From positions 1 through 51,229 of the forward strand of contig JAFQKI010000007.1 in NCBI GenBank assembly GCA_017396945.1: DNA of 51,229 bases, written 5' to 3'. The notes under the pieces are model-generated. The model saw only the letters and a list, made by a program, of their open reading frames with translations. It made no database searches and had not been told where the DNA came from. Shown in pieces: positions 7,751 to 16,999 of this stretch (positions are counted from its first letter, which is position 1; the number at the start of each line of letters is the position of its first letter). The translations under genes were made by a program, and so were the position numbers. The DNA comes from Muribaculaceae bacterium (GTDB taxonomy: Bacteria > Bacteroidota > Bacteroidia > Bacteroidales > Muribaculaceae).

Positions 7751-10700
7751 TATCTGAATTGCTCAATAATATAGTGAACTTGTGTAGGATTAACACCATT
7801 TACACCATTAGACGCAAATATATTTTTTCGATCAATACCGGCTTTTTCATGAGCAGATATAAGATCCAACGCATAGCTATAAATGCTATAGTCTTGCATT
7901 AATTTATTGTATTGAGCTTCATCTTCGGTACGAGACAATACATTAGAAATAGTCTTAATCTGATGTTCAATTTCATCCTTGCTTAATTGTTGCAAATAAA
8001 CGACATCACCAATTGCCAAACTTGAAGCATATTCAATCGCCTCATACTCTTCAGTTCCAATATCTATTTTAGGAGAGGTTCTCAATTTGTTTTGTATATT
8101 ATTCACACAACAAGTAAACAAGATATAAGCTTGTTGCAGATCTTCTTGAGATATTGCTGATAGTTGATCCATCGGTGACAGTGTCTGTAGATACTTTGTC
8201 ATATCACCAGAACTTTTAAGCACCATATTATCAAACTTCAAAGCACGCTTATTATCATCGGCATCACCTGTACAATCATACAATTCATGATATCTCGACG
8301 CAATGAAATGAGCGATACTTACAGGATAAGCGCAAGCTTCCTCCGGGAGTTTCTCTTCCATAAGATGTAAAATCTCACGAGCTTTATCAAACTTGCCCTC
8401 TGAGATTAATTCTCCGGCAAGCTCAGCCATTGTCGCACGAGTGGTTGTAACCATACGGCGAATTGTCTCATCGAGATATATTCCATTGGAAGCGGTAACA
8501 TTTTCAAGTCCACCCCAACGGAAACGCTCGGTAATGTTGCGATACATTTTTTCGGCATCGATACTTTCTGAAGAGGTTCCATTATGACGTGGTTGCACCT
8601 CATAAGCCATACCGGTATTATACAAGTATGGTTGTAAGCCGAGATAATAGTCTCCGGGAACAGTCATCGCAAAATAGATTGGGCGATCCCAGCCATTTTT
8701 AAATGATGTGGCAATCATGTCAAGCGACATCAATTCATGGAACATCAGAACATCTTTACGTCCCAAATTCACCCCAATCTCTTTATCATAAATATAATCA
8801 CGTCCAATGCGCCCTTTTTGTGTTGCGACATCTACATTCACAGGAATAGACAAATCAGATGTAATATATGGATATGGCAATTCATATGGTCTTTCCAATT
8901 CGGGATGAATAAAAGTCAACAATGGCTGTTCTTTATAAAACAAATTCAACGCCGCAACTGCATCGGTATTTGTATTGATACTATCAATCTCTGGATATCT
9001 AAACTTGCTAACCGCATTGGACTCAGTCGCTTTGGGAACTAAATAAGCAAATGAGAATCGATTTAGCATATATTGTTCAGGCTTTGCCTGCATTGCGATT
9101 GCCGGTGCATCATAAGATGGATATAGCTGTTGCTTAGCATACCAATCTTGAGAAAGATATGACAAGTTTACCACACGCACATCAGTGCGGTATCCTTCAA
9201 CTTCCTGAGCATACCACAATGGGAATGTATCATTATCGCCATTGGTGAATATAATCGCATTCTCATCAAGGCTTGAAAGATAGTTCATACCAAAATCACG
9301 AGCCACATAACGACCTGAACGATCATGGTCATCCCATGTCTGCGACACCATTTGCAATGGTAAAGCTATACCTACAAGTACAGCTATAGCCATGGGAATT
9401 ATTGATTTTGCCGAACTATCATTTTCATCTTCCGATACCGAAGTCGCGTTTTTTGTCTTTTGAGATGAAGTAATTGCTTGTTTAATCAATGCCCATAAGC
9501 CGGCGACACCAATACCAATCCATATTGCAAACGCATAGAACGAACCGGCAAACGCATAGTCTCGTTCACGCGGTTGATTTGGATATTGGTTAAGATAAAG
9601 CACTATTGCGATACCGGTCATAAAGAATAGGAAGAATACTACCCAGAATTGCTCAATGCCACGACGTGAAGAGAACGCTTGCCATAACGCGCCAATCAAG
9701 CCGAGAATAAGTGGCAACATATAAAACACATTATGACCTTTGTTTCCTTCTCCATATTCTTCAGGAAGCAACGATTGGTCTCCAAGTCGCGCGTTATCAA
9801 CAAATGGAATCCCTGAGATCCAATTACCACGATTTGGTTCACCATTTCCTTGTATATCATTTTGGCGTCCGGCAAAATTCCACATGAAATATCGCCAATA
9901 CATGTGATTAAGTTGATATGAGAAGAAATAACGCAGATTATCTCTAAATGTAGGTGTAAACACTGTCGTTACACCATCATCCAACCTCACCTCATTTGCA
10001 TTATCTATATTATATCCCGACCAATACTTATAACCTGACACATGATTAGTGCTATACATACGCGGGAAGAAACGCTTTACCGCAGGATCTTCTTGCGCGT
10101 CACTATTTACCGGATCTTTAAGTTTTACATAGCTTTTCCCATCATTGCTTTTATAATAGCGTAATTTCTCATTTTCGATAACACTACCATTCTCGTCACG
10201 AAGATAGGTATCAGCAATTGAGCCATCAGCATTTTCAGCGAAATTCGCGCCATAAAACAATGGAGTTTTACCATATTGCTCACGGTTAAGATATGACGCA
10301 AGCTCAAACACATTGTCGGGTGCATTCTGATTCATCGGAGTATTAGCGTTGGCTCGAATTAAAATCAACGCATACGATGAATACCCTATAAATATCACAA
10401 ATATACTCATGATGGTCAAATTGAGAATGCGTGTATGCATTTTTTCGCTCATCACAAAATATACAACCAGTCCAGCGATAATCAACACCGGCCACAACTT
10501 GCTGTCACCAATCAAAGGAATACCTGAAAATGTCACACACAACACGACCAATGTCTTTATAAGACCGTCCCTCTTACTTGATTTGCGTGTATATAACTCA
10601 TAAATAGTCCACAAGAATAAACCAAGCACAAGTATCGCGTAAATAAGTACGCCACTATTATATGACATACCCAACGTATTGACAGCGAATATCTCAAAGT

Positions 10701-11442
10701 ATTGAGCTACTTCAATAAATCCGGGGACAAGACCATACAATATCGCAACCACAATCGCAAACGAGATGCCCAATGCAATGAGCGCACCTTTGGCATTTGT
10801 GTTTTTAAACTTACGGAAATACATTACAAGCACAATTGCCGGAATACACAACAAGTTAAGCAAGTGAACCGCAACAGAAATACCTATCACATAAGCTATC
10901 AATATCAGATATCGATCACTTCGAGGATTATCCGCTCTATTCTCCCATTTTAAAATAAGCCAGAATACCAATGCGGTACAAAATGAAGAGAACGCATAAA
11001 CTTCACCCTCAACAGCCGAGAACCAGAATGTATCACTCCATGTATATGCCAATGCGCCACATAAACCGGAGCCAAAGATGACACACATTTTCACCCATGA
11101 AATCTCATTAGCGTCATCTTTTATGATGAGACGTTTCACCAGATGCGTTACCGTCCAGAACAACAACAAAATTGTTGCAGCACTCAACAATGCCGACATT
11201 GCATTTACCGCAATTGCGACATTTGCAGGATCGCCACCCACAAAGTTAATAAAAAAACGTGCCGCAAGCATGAATATAGGGTTACCGGGCGGGTGACCTA
11301 TTTCAAGTTTGTAACCTTGTGCGATAAACTCGGGACAATCCCAAAAACTGGCGGTTGGTTCAAGCGTCAGCAGATAGGTTGTGGCTGCAATGATAAAGCA
11401 AAGCCACCCCAATGAATTGTTGATTATATTATACTTTTTCAT
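7750..11442 (-). CDS. DUF2723/GT117 multi-pass protein, copy A (putative O-glycosyltransferase)
   Basis: 1230 aa from the ATG at 11442; the 17-residue extension to 11493 uses TTG and would run through the promoter. The N-terminus is the DUF2723 signature: SFWDCPEF, then GHPPGNP, followed by about a dozen membrane helices to residue about 400 and further helices around 600-740. A large C-terminal soluble domain with alpha-helical, TPR-like text follows. The family is related to protein O-mannosyltransferase-type GT-C enzymes (CAZy GT117) and is nearly confined to Bacteroidota; a role in protein or glycan O-glycosylation at the inner membrane is family inference. It is a close paralogue of the gene immediately upstream. 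Its stop overlaps the deacetylase start. Confidence 0.85.
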   Translation of the reverse strand: MKKYNIINNSLGWLCFIIAATTYLLTLEPTASFWDCPEFIAQGYKLEIGHPPGNPIFMLAARFFINFVGGDPANVAIAVNAMSALLSAATILLLFWTVTHLVKRLIIKDDANEISWVKMCVIFGSGLCGALAYTWSDTFWFSAVEGEVYAFSSFCTALVFWLILKWENRADNPRSDRYLILIAYVIGISVAVHLLNLLCIPAIVLVMYFRKFKNTNAKGALIALGISFAIVVAILYGLVPGFIEVAQYFEIFAVNTLGMSYNSGVLIYAILVLGLFLWTIYELYTRKSSKRDGLIKTLVVLCVTFSGIPLIGDSKLWPVLIIAGLVVYFVMSEKMHTRILNLTIMSIFVIFIGYSSYALILIRANANTPMNQNAPDNVFELASYLNREQYGKTPLFYGANFAENADGSIADTYLRDENGSVIENEKLRYYKSNDGKSYVKLKDPVNSDAQEDPAVKRFFPRMYSTNHVSGYKYWSGYNIDNANEVRLDDGVTTVFTPTFRDNLRYFFSYQLNHMYWRYFMWNFAGRQNDIQGNGEPNRGNWISGIPFVDNARLGDQSLLPEEYGEGNKGHNVFYMLPLILGLIGALWQAFSSRRGIEQFWVVFFLFFMTGIAIVLYLNQYPNQPRERDYAFAGSFYAFAIWIGIGVAGLWALIKQAITSSQKTKNATSVSEDENDSSAKSIIPMAIAVLVGIALPLQMVSQTWDDHDRSGRYVARDFGMNYLSSLDENAIIFTNGDNDTFPLWYAQEVEGYRTDVRVVNLSYLSQDWYAKQQLYPSYDAPAIAMQAKPEQYMLNRFSFAYLVPKATESNAVSKFRYPEIDSINTNTDAVAALNLFYKEQPLLTFIHPELERPYELPYPYITSDLSIPVNVDVATQKGRIGRDYIYDKEIGVNLGRKDVLMFHELMSLDMIATSFKNGWDRPIYFAMTVPGDYYLGLQPYLYNTGMAYEVQPRHNGTSSESIDAEKMYRNITERFRWGGLENVTASNGIYLDETIRRMVTTTRATMAELAGELISEGKFDKAREILHLMEEKLPEEACAYPVSIAHFIASRYHELYDCTGDADDNKRALKFDNMVLKSSGDMTKYLQTLSPMDQLSAISQEDLQQAYILFTCCVNNIQNKLRTSPKIDIGTEEYEAIEYASSLAIGDVVYLQQLSKDEIEHQIKTISNVLSRTEDEAQYNKLMQDYSIYSYALDLISAHEKAGIDRKNIFASNGVNGVNPTQVHYIIEQFR

Positions 11443-11479
11443 ATTCAAGTAATTATTTTCTTGTGATTTTTTCAAACTG

Positions 11480-11510
11480 CAAAGGTAGTACAACTCAATT
11501 GCATAAGCAA
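11480..11510 (-). promoter_or_regulatory. Promoter for DUF2723 copy A - deacetylase - queG
   Basis: On the minus strand TTG (11508-11510), exactly 20 bases, then TACCTTTG (11480-11487), a full TAnnTTTG match, 37 bases before the ATG. It occupies the short gap between the two DUF2723 copies, so the downstream copy can be expressed independently of the upstream one. Confidence 0.75.
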
Positions 11511-11520
11511 TTTAAAAATA

Positions 11521-14500
11521 CTAAATGCTTTTTAAAAGCCGTTCAAACTCAGGTCGATATTGCTTAATCGTCTCTCCTTTTGAGTCCAATTCGCCTTTTT
11601 CAACAGAATAACGCTCATCATAATCATCAAGCAACGCAGGCATTACTGCAAAATTAACCCCTCTTTGAGATTTCAACAATTGAGCGACATCACCACCTGC
11701 TTCGACATACAGTTTTGAAAGATATACAATCTCAGGGATTGCGTCCCAATCTCCACGACGAATAATGCCACGTTGTCTATCCGATAGGCTATTCAAATAG
11801 TTTACGTATTCTGAATAGCGTGAGATTTCACTCGCAATCAACTCACGAGCTTTTGACAAATCGTCGGGAGAACCTAATTTTATATACAGTTCCGCAAGTT
11901 TTGAGGCAAAACAGATGCGATATTCAATAACCGACGGCGGTAATTTCTCAGCCATTAAACCAAGTATCACCCTTATTTTTTCATATCGTTCTTGTTTGTA
12001 AGAACTATTTGAATATCTTTCACTTTCTCGCCACAATGCACTCGCAAGATTATACATTGACAAGCGCATTGTGTGAATCATGTTTTTCACAGTCTCATCG
12101 ATATACACTTCATCTCCATTTTTTATCAAGTCCATTCCACCCCAGCGATAATGCTCGGTAATGTTGTGATACATTTTTTCAGTATCTACTGCGACAATAG
12201 AATCTTGAGAATATGACGAATTATAGAATGGTGTCAACTCATAAACCATTCCTGTACTACGTAAATATGGAGTCATTCCCAAATGATATTTCTCATCGGC
12301 CGGCAACGCAAAATAAATAGGTCGATTAAATCCATTTGTCGCGCTTCGTGTTATCATGTCCAAAACCATTAAATCTTTCAGATTGAAGAATGTACGTTTC
12401 TCTGATGTACCGGTCAGATTAAGTCTTATTTTATTTGTCGCACGTAAGATCTCCTCTTCTGTAATAAAACCGGATTCTACTCCCGCATGCTGGTTATACG
12501 GAATATACACCGACATATATGGGAACAATCTTTTCCCTGATTCATGCATAGTAGAGTCACGATATATGTTGCGCAATGCAGTCACAGCATCAATGCCTGC
12601 GGAATCGACACACTCCGACATTCCATAGTACTGAGGGAAAAACAAACGAGACATGCGACCATAGGCATAAACATTGGGCTTAGCAAAAATATCAACGGAC
12701 GGCGCATTATACGACGGATATCTCAATTCATTAACATACCAATCACTTGACAGATATGAGAGATTAACCACTTTCACATCTTGACGATACTCCTCCACCT
12801 CTTGAGCATACCATAATGGGAACAATTCATTATCACCCTCAGTCAGAATTATAGCATTTTCATCAAGGCTCGACAAGTAGTTGAAACCATAATCACGAGC
12901 CATGTAACGCCCGGTGCGATCATGGTCGTCCCATGTTTGTGACACCATCTGCAAAGGTATTGCGACACCGACAATTAACGCAATTGCAACCGGAATATAC
13001 GATATCGCGGTGATTTCTCTTTTTATTTTTTTTGTAATATATTCAATTGCCGACTTTAACATCGACCATATCGCGACAACGCCAAATCCCATCCAAATCG
13101 CAAACGCATAAAACGAACCGGAGTACGCATAATCTCGCTCACGTGGCTGACCAACTGTTTGATTTAAATACAAAATTATCGCAATCCCGGTCATAAAAAA
13201 CAAAAACGCCACAACCCAAAATTGCTCAATGCCTCTTTGCGACACATAGGCTTGCCATAGCAATCCGATTATCCCCAGCAACAACGGCAACATATAATAT
13301 ACATTATGCCCTTTATTGCCTTCCCCAAACTCTTTGGGCAACAATGACTGATTTCCAAGACGGGCATCATCAATCATCGAGAAACCTGAAATCCAATTGC
13401 CACGGTTCAATTCGCCACCACCCTTTAGGTCATTTTGCCGTCCCGCAAAATTCCACATAAAATAGCGCCAATACATATAACCCAATTGATAATTCAGGAA
13501 ATAGGCGATATTATCCCAATAAGAGGGGGCATATACCTCAGCCATACGTTTAGAACCATCACTATTGATGTGAGTTGTAACCAACTGTTTCCTACTATCG
13601 GTTGTCGTGTGGTAATCCATCGCCTCTTTATAGCGAACGACATCAATCAGCGTTGTACTATTTAATCGAGGGAATGGAACCTTCAATTCCGGGATCATCT
13701 CATAATCGGTTTCATACCCCTTAATAACATAATGATCCGGCTCTGTGGACAAATCCTTTACAGTCTTAGCATAAAGAGGTTTTCCGATAGTTTTTACCGC
13801 CTCTCCATTCTCGTCTCGCAAATAAGGCAAAACATTTTTAAACACCTTTGTACCATCGGGTTTTGTAACAATCGAATCGGCAAACGTCACATCATAAAAC
13901 AACCCATTCCCACCATATTGGTCACGACCAATGTATGACGCCAAACTAAAAACATTATCAGGCGCATTTTGATTCATTGGCGGATGGGCATTGGCTCGTA
14001 TCAAAATCAGTGTATATGAAGAATACCCTATAAATATCACGAACATGCTCACAATAGAGATACTTAATATCCTTATGTGCAATCTTTTGCACATAAACAG
14101 ATAGGCTATCAATCCAAGCATAAACACAATGGGAATCCATAAACTATTCCCAATAAATGGTATTCCGGAAATAAGCACCGATAATGTTAACGATATTTTA
14201 ATGCGCAAAACGTTTCGTTGCGCATATAGCTCATATATTGCCCATAAAAATATCGCTACAAGTGTCACAACATAGACTATTGCCCCGCTATTATAACCCA
14301 TTCCCAATACATTAACCGCAAACAATTCAAAATACTGAGCAATTTCCAAAAATCCCGGGACAAGTCCATATAGCAACAATCCAACAATAACAAATGAGAC
14401 AGCCAACGCAATCAACGAGCCGGTTGCCGTAGCATTACTAAATTTGCGATAATATATCACAAGTATGATTGCCGGGATACACAATAAATTGAGCAAATGC

Positions 14501-15075
14501 ACCCCCACCGACACACCCATTATATATGCAATCAATATCAAATAACGATCGCTTGACGGATTGTCGGCTCGGCTCTCCCATTTTAATATAAGCCAAAACA
14601 CTAGTGCCGTACAGAACGAAGAAAATGCGTAAACCTCCCCTTCCACGGCCGAGAACCAGAATGTGTCACTCCATGTATATGCCAAGGCTCCACATAATCC
14701 CGACCCAAAAATCACAAGCATCCTTGGCAATGGGATCTCTTGCTCATCATCTCTGACAATCAATCGTTTCACCAAATGTGTTATTGTCCAAAACAATAAC
14801 AAAATCGTTGCGGCGCTAAACAATGCCGACATTACATTTACAGCAATGGCCGAGTTTGCGGGATTGCCACCTGCAAAATTTATAAAAAACCTTGCCGCAA
14901 GCATCCAAATAGGATTACCTGGAGGATGCCCTATTTCCAAATTTTGCCCTTGAATTATATACTCGGGGCAGTCCCAAAAACTTGCAGTGGGTTCCAACGT
15001 TAACAAATATGTTATCGAAGCGACTAGAAAACACAGCCACCCCAATACATTGTTAATCAAATTATAACGTCTCAT
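11521..15075 (-). CDS. DUF2723/GT117 multi-pass protein, copy B
   Basis: 1184 aa starting at ATG 15075 (MRRYNLINNVLGWL). It has the same architecture as the neighbouring copy: SFWDCPEY, GHPPGNP, an N-terminal membrane block, a central TWDDHDR segment (MVSQTWDDHDRTGRY), and a soluble C-terminal region. The two proteins are nearly colinear and share long identical stretches in the membrane part, but diverge in the periplasmic loop around residues 390-500 and at the C-terminus. That pattern fits a tandem duplication followed by change of acceptor specificity (inference). No terminator is visible between the copies. Confidence 0.85.
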   Translation of the reverse strand: MRRYNLINNVLGWLCFLVASITYLLTLEPTASFWDCPEYIIQGQNLEIGHPPGNPIWMLAARFFINFAGGNPANSAIAVNVMSALFSAATILLLFWTITHLVKRLIVRDDEQEIPLPRMLVIFGSGLCGALAYTWSDTFWFSAVEGEVYAFSSFCTALVFWLILKWESRADNPSSDRYLILIAYIMGVSVGVHLLNLLCIPAIILVIYYRKFSNATATGSLIALAVSFVIVGLLLYGLVPGFLEIAQYFELFAVNVLGMGYNSGAIVYVVTLVAIFLWAIYELYAQRNVLRIKISLTLSVLISGIPFIGNSLWIPIVFMLGLIAYLFMCKRLHIRILSISIVSMFVIFIGYSSYTLILIRANAHPPMNQNAPDNVFSLASYIGRDQYGGNGLFYDVTFADSIVTKPDGTKVFKNVLPYLRDENGEAVKTIGKPLYAKTVKDLSTEPDHYVIKGYETDYEMIPELKVPFPRLNSTTLIDVVRYKEAMDYHTTTDSRKQLVTTHINSDGSKRMAEVYAPSYWDNIAYFLNYQLGYMYWRYFMWNFAGRQNDLKGGGELNRGNWISGFSMIDDARLGNQSLLPKEFGEGNKGHNVYYMLPLLLGIIGLLWQAYVSQRGIEQFWVVAFLFFMTGIAIILYLNQTVGQPRERDYAYSGSFYAFAIWMGFGVVAIWSMLKSAIEYITKKIKREITAISYIPVAIALIVGVAIPLQMVSQTWDDHDRTGRYMARDYGFNYLSSLDENAIILTEGDNELFPLWYAQEVEEYRQDVKVVNLSYLSSDWYVNELRYPSYNAPSVDIFAKPNVYAYGRMSRLFFPQYYGMSECVDSAGIDAVTALRNIYRDSTMHESGKRLFPYMSVYIPYNQHAGVESGFITEEEILRATNKIRLNLTGTSEKRTFFNLKDLMVLDMITRSATNGFNRPIYFALPADEKYHLGMTPYLRSTGMVYELTPFYNSSYSQDSIVAVDTEKMYHNITEHYRWGGMDLIKNGDEVYIDETVKNMIHTMRLSMYNLASALWRESERYSNSSYKQERYEKIRVILGLMAEKLPPSVIEYRICFASKLAELYIKLGSPDDLSKARELIASEISRYSEYVNYLNSLSDRQRGIIRRGDWDAIPEIVYLSKLYVEAGGDVAQLLKSQRGVNFAVMPALLDDYDERYSVEKGELDSKGETIKQYRPEFERLLKSI

Positions 15076-15113
15076 CTAAAACAATTAAGCGTCTTAATCG
15101 GTTTAATTTTATG

Positions 15114-15121
15114 CAAAGATA
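15114..15121 (-). promoter_or_regulatory. Candidate -7 box for DUF2723 copy B
   Basis: TATCTTTG on the minus strand, full TAnnTTTG match, 38 bases before the ATG at 15075. No clear TTG lies at -33. It lies back to back with the -7 box of the divergent CotH gene, 21 bases away, so the two promoters must share upstream DNA. Confidence 0.5.
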
Positions 15122-15142
15122 CGCTTTTTAGCGCAAATTTAT

Positions 15143-15150
15143 TATCTTTG
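15143..15150 (+). promoter_or_regulatory. Candidate -7 box for CotH-kinase gene 1
   Basis: TATCTTTG on the plus strand, 20 bases before the ATG at 15171. It is divergent from the copy B promoter; the -33 element is not recognisable. Confidence 0.5.
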
Positions 15151-15170
15151 CTGTGTAAAAAAGACTTGTG

Positions 15171-16997
15171 ATGAAAAAGATAGTTACATTACTGACAATA
15201 CTCATAACATTAAGCGTCAATGCGCTTGAGATACCCAAAGGCACTTTCTATTTTGACAATTCTTTGACCCAATACAGCCATGTAAAGTTTGTATATGGTA
15301 GCGACACATCAGCCGAGACCCATATAATCTCAATGACAATGGACGAAAATAACCGATGGAAAATCACCATCCCCGAATCCATAAGCGACATGTATCGTTA
15401 CACATTTGCCGAAACCTCTCTACCCGATGGGAAAATCAACAAAACATTTTCTACTATAAAAGAGGAAATCAGCAAGACCTACAATGAATATCGCACTGCG
15501 ACAACCGACAAAACAATACTTGTCGGTGGGATATTTGTACCTGAGACAGGCGACAATTGGGCGCAAGGAAATTGGCAAACACTTAGCAACAACTCTTTCG
15601 CATATTCCGGCACATTACCTGTCATGTTCATTGAGACTGAGAATAATGAACCGATAACCTCTACCGAGACATATATCAATGCCTCGTATCGGCTTGACAA
15701 CATGGGAATTGATGACATTGAACCAATTGCAACTGCCGATAGCATGTTTGCCATGCAGATACGAGGTCGTGGCAATTATACCTGGAGAGATTTTGAAAAG
15801 AAACCATACCGAATAAAACTTGATAAAAAAGCGGCATTACTCGGCATGAATAAAAGCAAACATTTTGCGCTACTCGCACATGCCGATGACAATATGGCGT
15901 TTCTTCGCAATACTATAGGGTTTGAACTCAGCCGACGCATTGGTTTGGCTTATACACCGGCACAACAACCGGTAGAAGTTGTATTAAATGGCGATTATAT
16001 CGGATTGTATTTTCTTACCGAAACAATTCGCGTCGCCAATGACCGAGTAAACATCGTTGAGCAACCCGACACCGCAACCGCAGCCGATATTATCACAGGC
16101 GGATGGCTTATTGAAATCGACAACTATGATGACGACTCGCAAATACGCATCACAGAGGGTAATGGTGAGATCATCAGATTTACATATAAAACACCTGAGT
16201 TACTTTCAAATAAACAGGAGTCATATCTCAGAAATCAAGTAACTGCAATGAACTCAGCCATTTACAATTCCAATAAAAACTCGACCGCATGGGAAGGGTA
16301 TATCGACATTGACTCCCTTGCACGTTTTTATATCGTACAAGAAATAATGGATAACGCCGAGTCATTTCACGGAAGTTGCTACTTACACAAAGATAAGGGG
16401 ATAAAAAAATGGATATTTGGTCCGGTTTGGGATTTTGGCAACTCCTATCATCGCAGCAACGGACAATTCATTTATCAAAATCCCCCTTTTGGACAAACCT
16501 GGATTGGGGAAATCGCCAAATACCCTCGTTTTCAGCAAAAAGTCATTGAAATATGGAAATGGTTTAAGGGTAATCGTTATGATGGATTGGATACATTCAT
16601 CGACAATTTCACTGAGCAGATTGCAATCGCCGCCCAATATGACGCGTTACGTTGGCCCAATTACGGTAATTATGACATTTATAATCGCAAAAACAATTTC
16701 ACCTCGATGCTTGACTACCGCGTCAATTGGCTTGTTTCACAATGGGGAGAGGGTATAAACAACATCGACGATATCACCAATAGCGATATTATTATAACAA
16801 CATCCGGAAATGGAGAAATCTCCGTTTACGCTGACAGCCCCATACTATCTATCAAAATTTACAACCTGTCAGGTATCGCTATCAGCAACAATAATCCTCA
16901 CGTCAACAATTATAGTATTGATTGCCCTGCAGGGATATACATAGTTCATGTTAAAACCGCATCAGCAATCAAACAATCAAAAATATCCATAAGATAG
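15171..16997 (+). CDS. CotH-kinase family secreted protein 1 with T9SS-like C-terminal tail
   Basis: 608 aa from ATG 15171 (a GTG directly before it is not needed). There is a signal peptide (cleavage after about residue 18), then an extra N-terminal beta-rich module (about 20-145) absent from the second copy. The CotH domain (about 148-510) shows MQIRGRGNYTW, KKPYRIKLDKK, FALLAHADD, VEVVLNGDYIGLY and GPVWDFG (D421). The C-terminal roughly 65 residues end in GIYIVHVKTAS, like a type A sorting domain of T9SS cargo. B. subtilis CotH is an atypical protein kinase; the target here is unknown. I recall WDFD or WDYD as common in this family, and both copies here read WDFG. The gene converges on the LtaS-like gene with 2 bases between stops and no terminator. 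Confidence 0.82.
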   Translation: MKKIVTLLTILITLSVNALEIPKGTFYFDNSLTQYSHVKFVYGSDTSAETHIISMTMDENNRWKITIPESISDMYRYTFAETSLPDGKINKTFSTIKEEISKTYNEYRTATTDKTILVGGIFVPETGDNWAQGNWQTLSNNSFAYSGTLPVMFIETENNEPITSTETYINASYRLDNMGIDDIEPIATADSMFAMQIRGRGNYTWRDFEKKPYRIKLDKKAALLGMNKSKHFALLAHADDNMAFLRNTIGFELSRRIGLAYTPAQQPVEVVLNGDYIGLYFLTETIRVANDRVNIVEQPDTATAADIITGGWLIEIDNYDDDSQIRITEGNGEIIRFTYKTPELLSNKQESYLRNQVTAMNSAIYNSNKNSTAWEGYIDIDSLARFYIVQEIMDNAESFHGSCYLHKDKGIKKWIFGPVWDFGNSYHRSNGQFIYQNPPFGQTWIGEIAKYPRFQQKVIEIWKWFKGNRYDGLDTFIDNFTEQIAIAAQYDALRWPNYGNYDIYNRKNNFTSMLDYRVNWLVSQWGEGINNIDDITNSDIIITTSGNGEISVYADSPILSIKIYNLSGIAISNNNPHVNNYSIDCPAGIYIVHVKTASAIKQSKISIR

Positions 16998-16999
16998 TT

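Noticed and set aside
11443-11493. N-terminal extension of DUF2723 copy A to position 11493
   Set aside because: It uses TTG, overlaps a consensus promoter (11480-11510), and the paralogue begins at the position matching ATG 11442.
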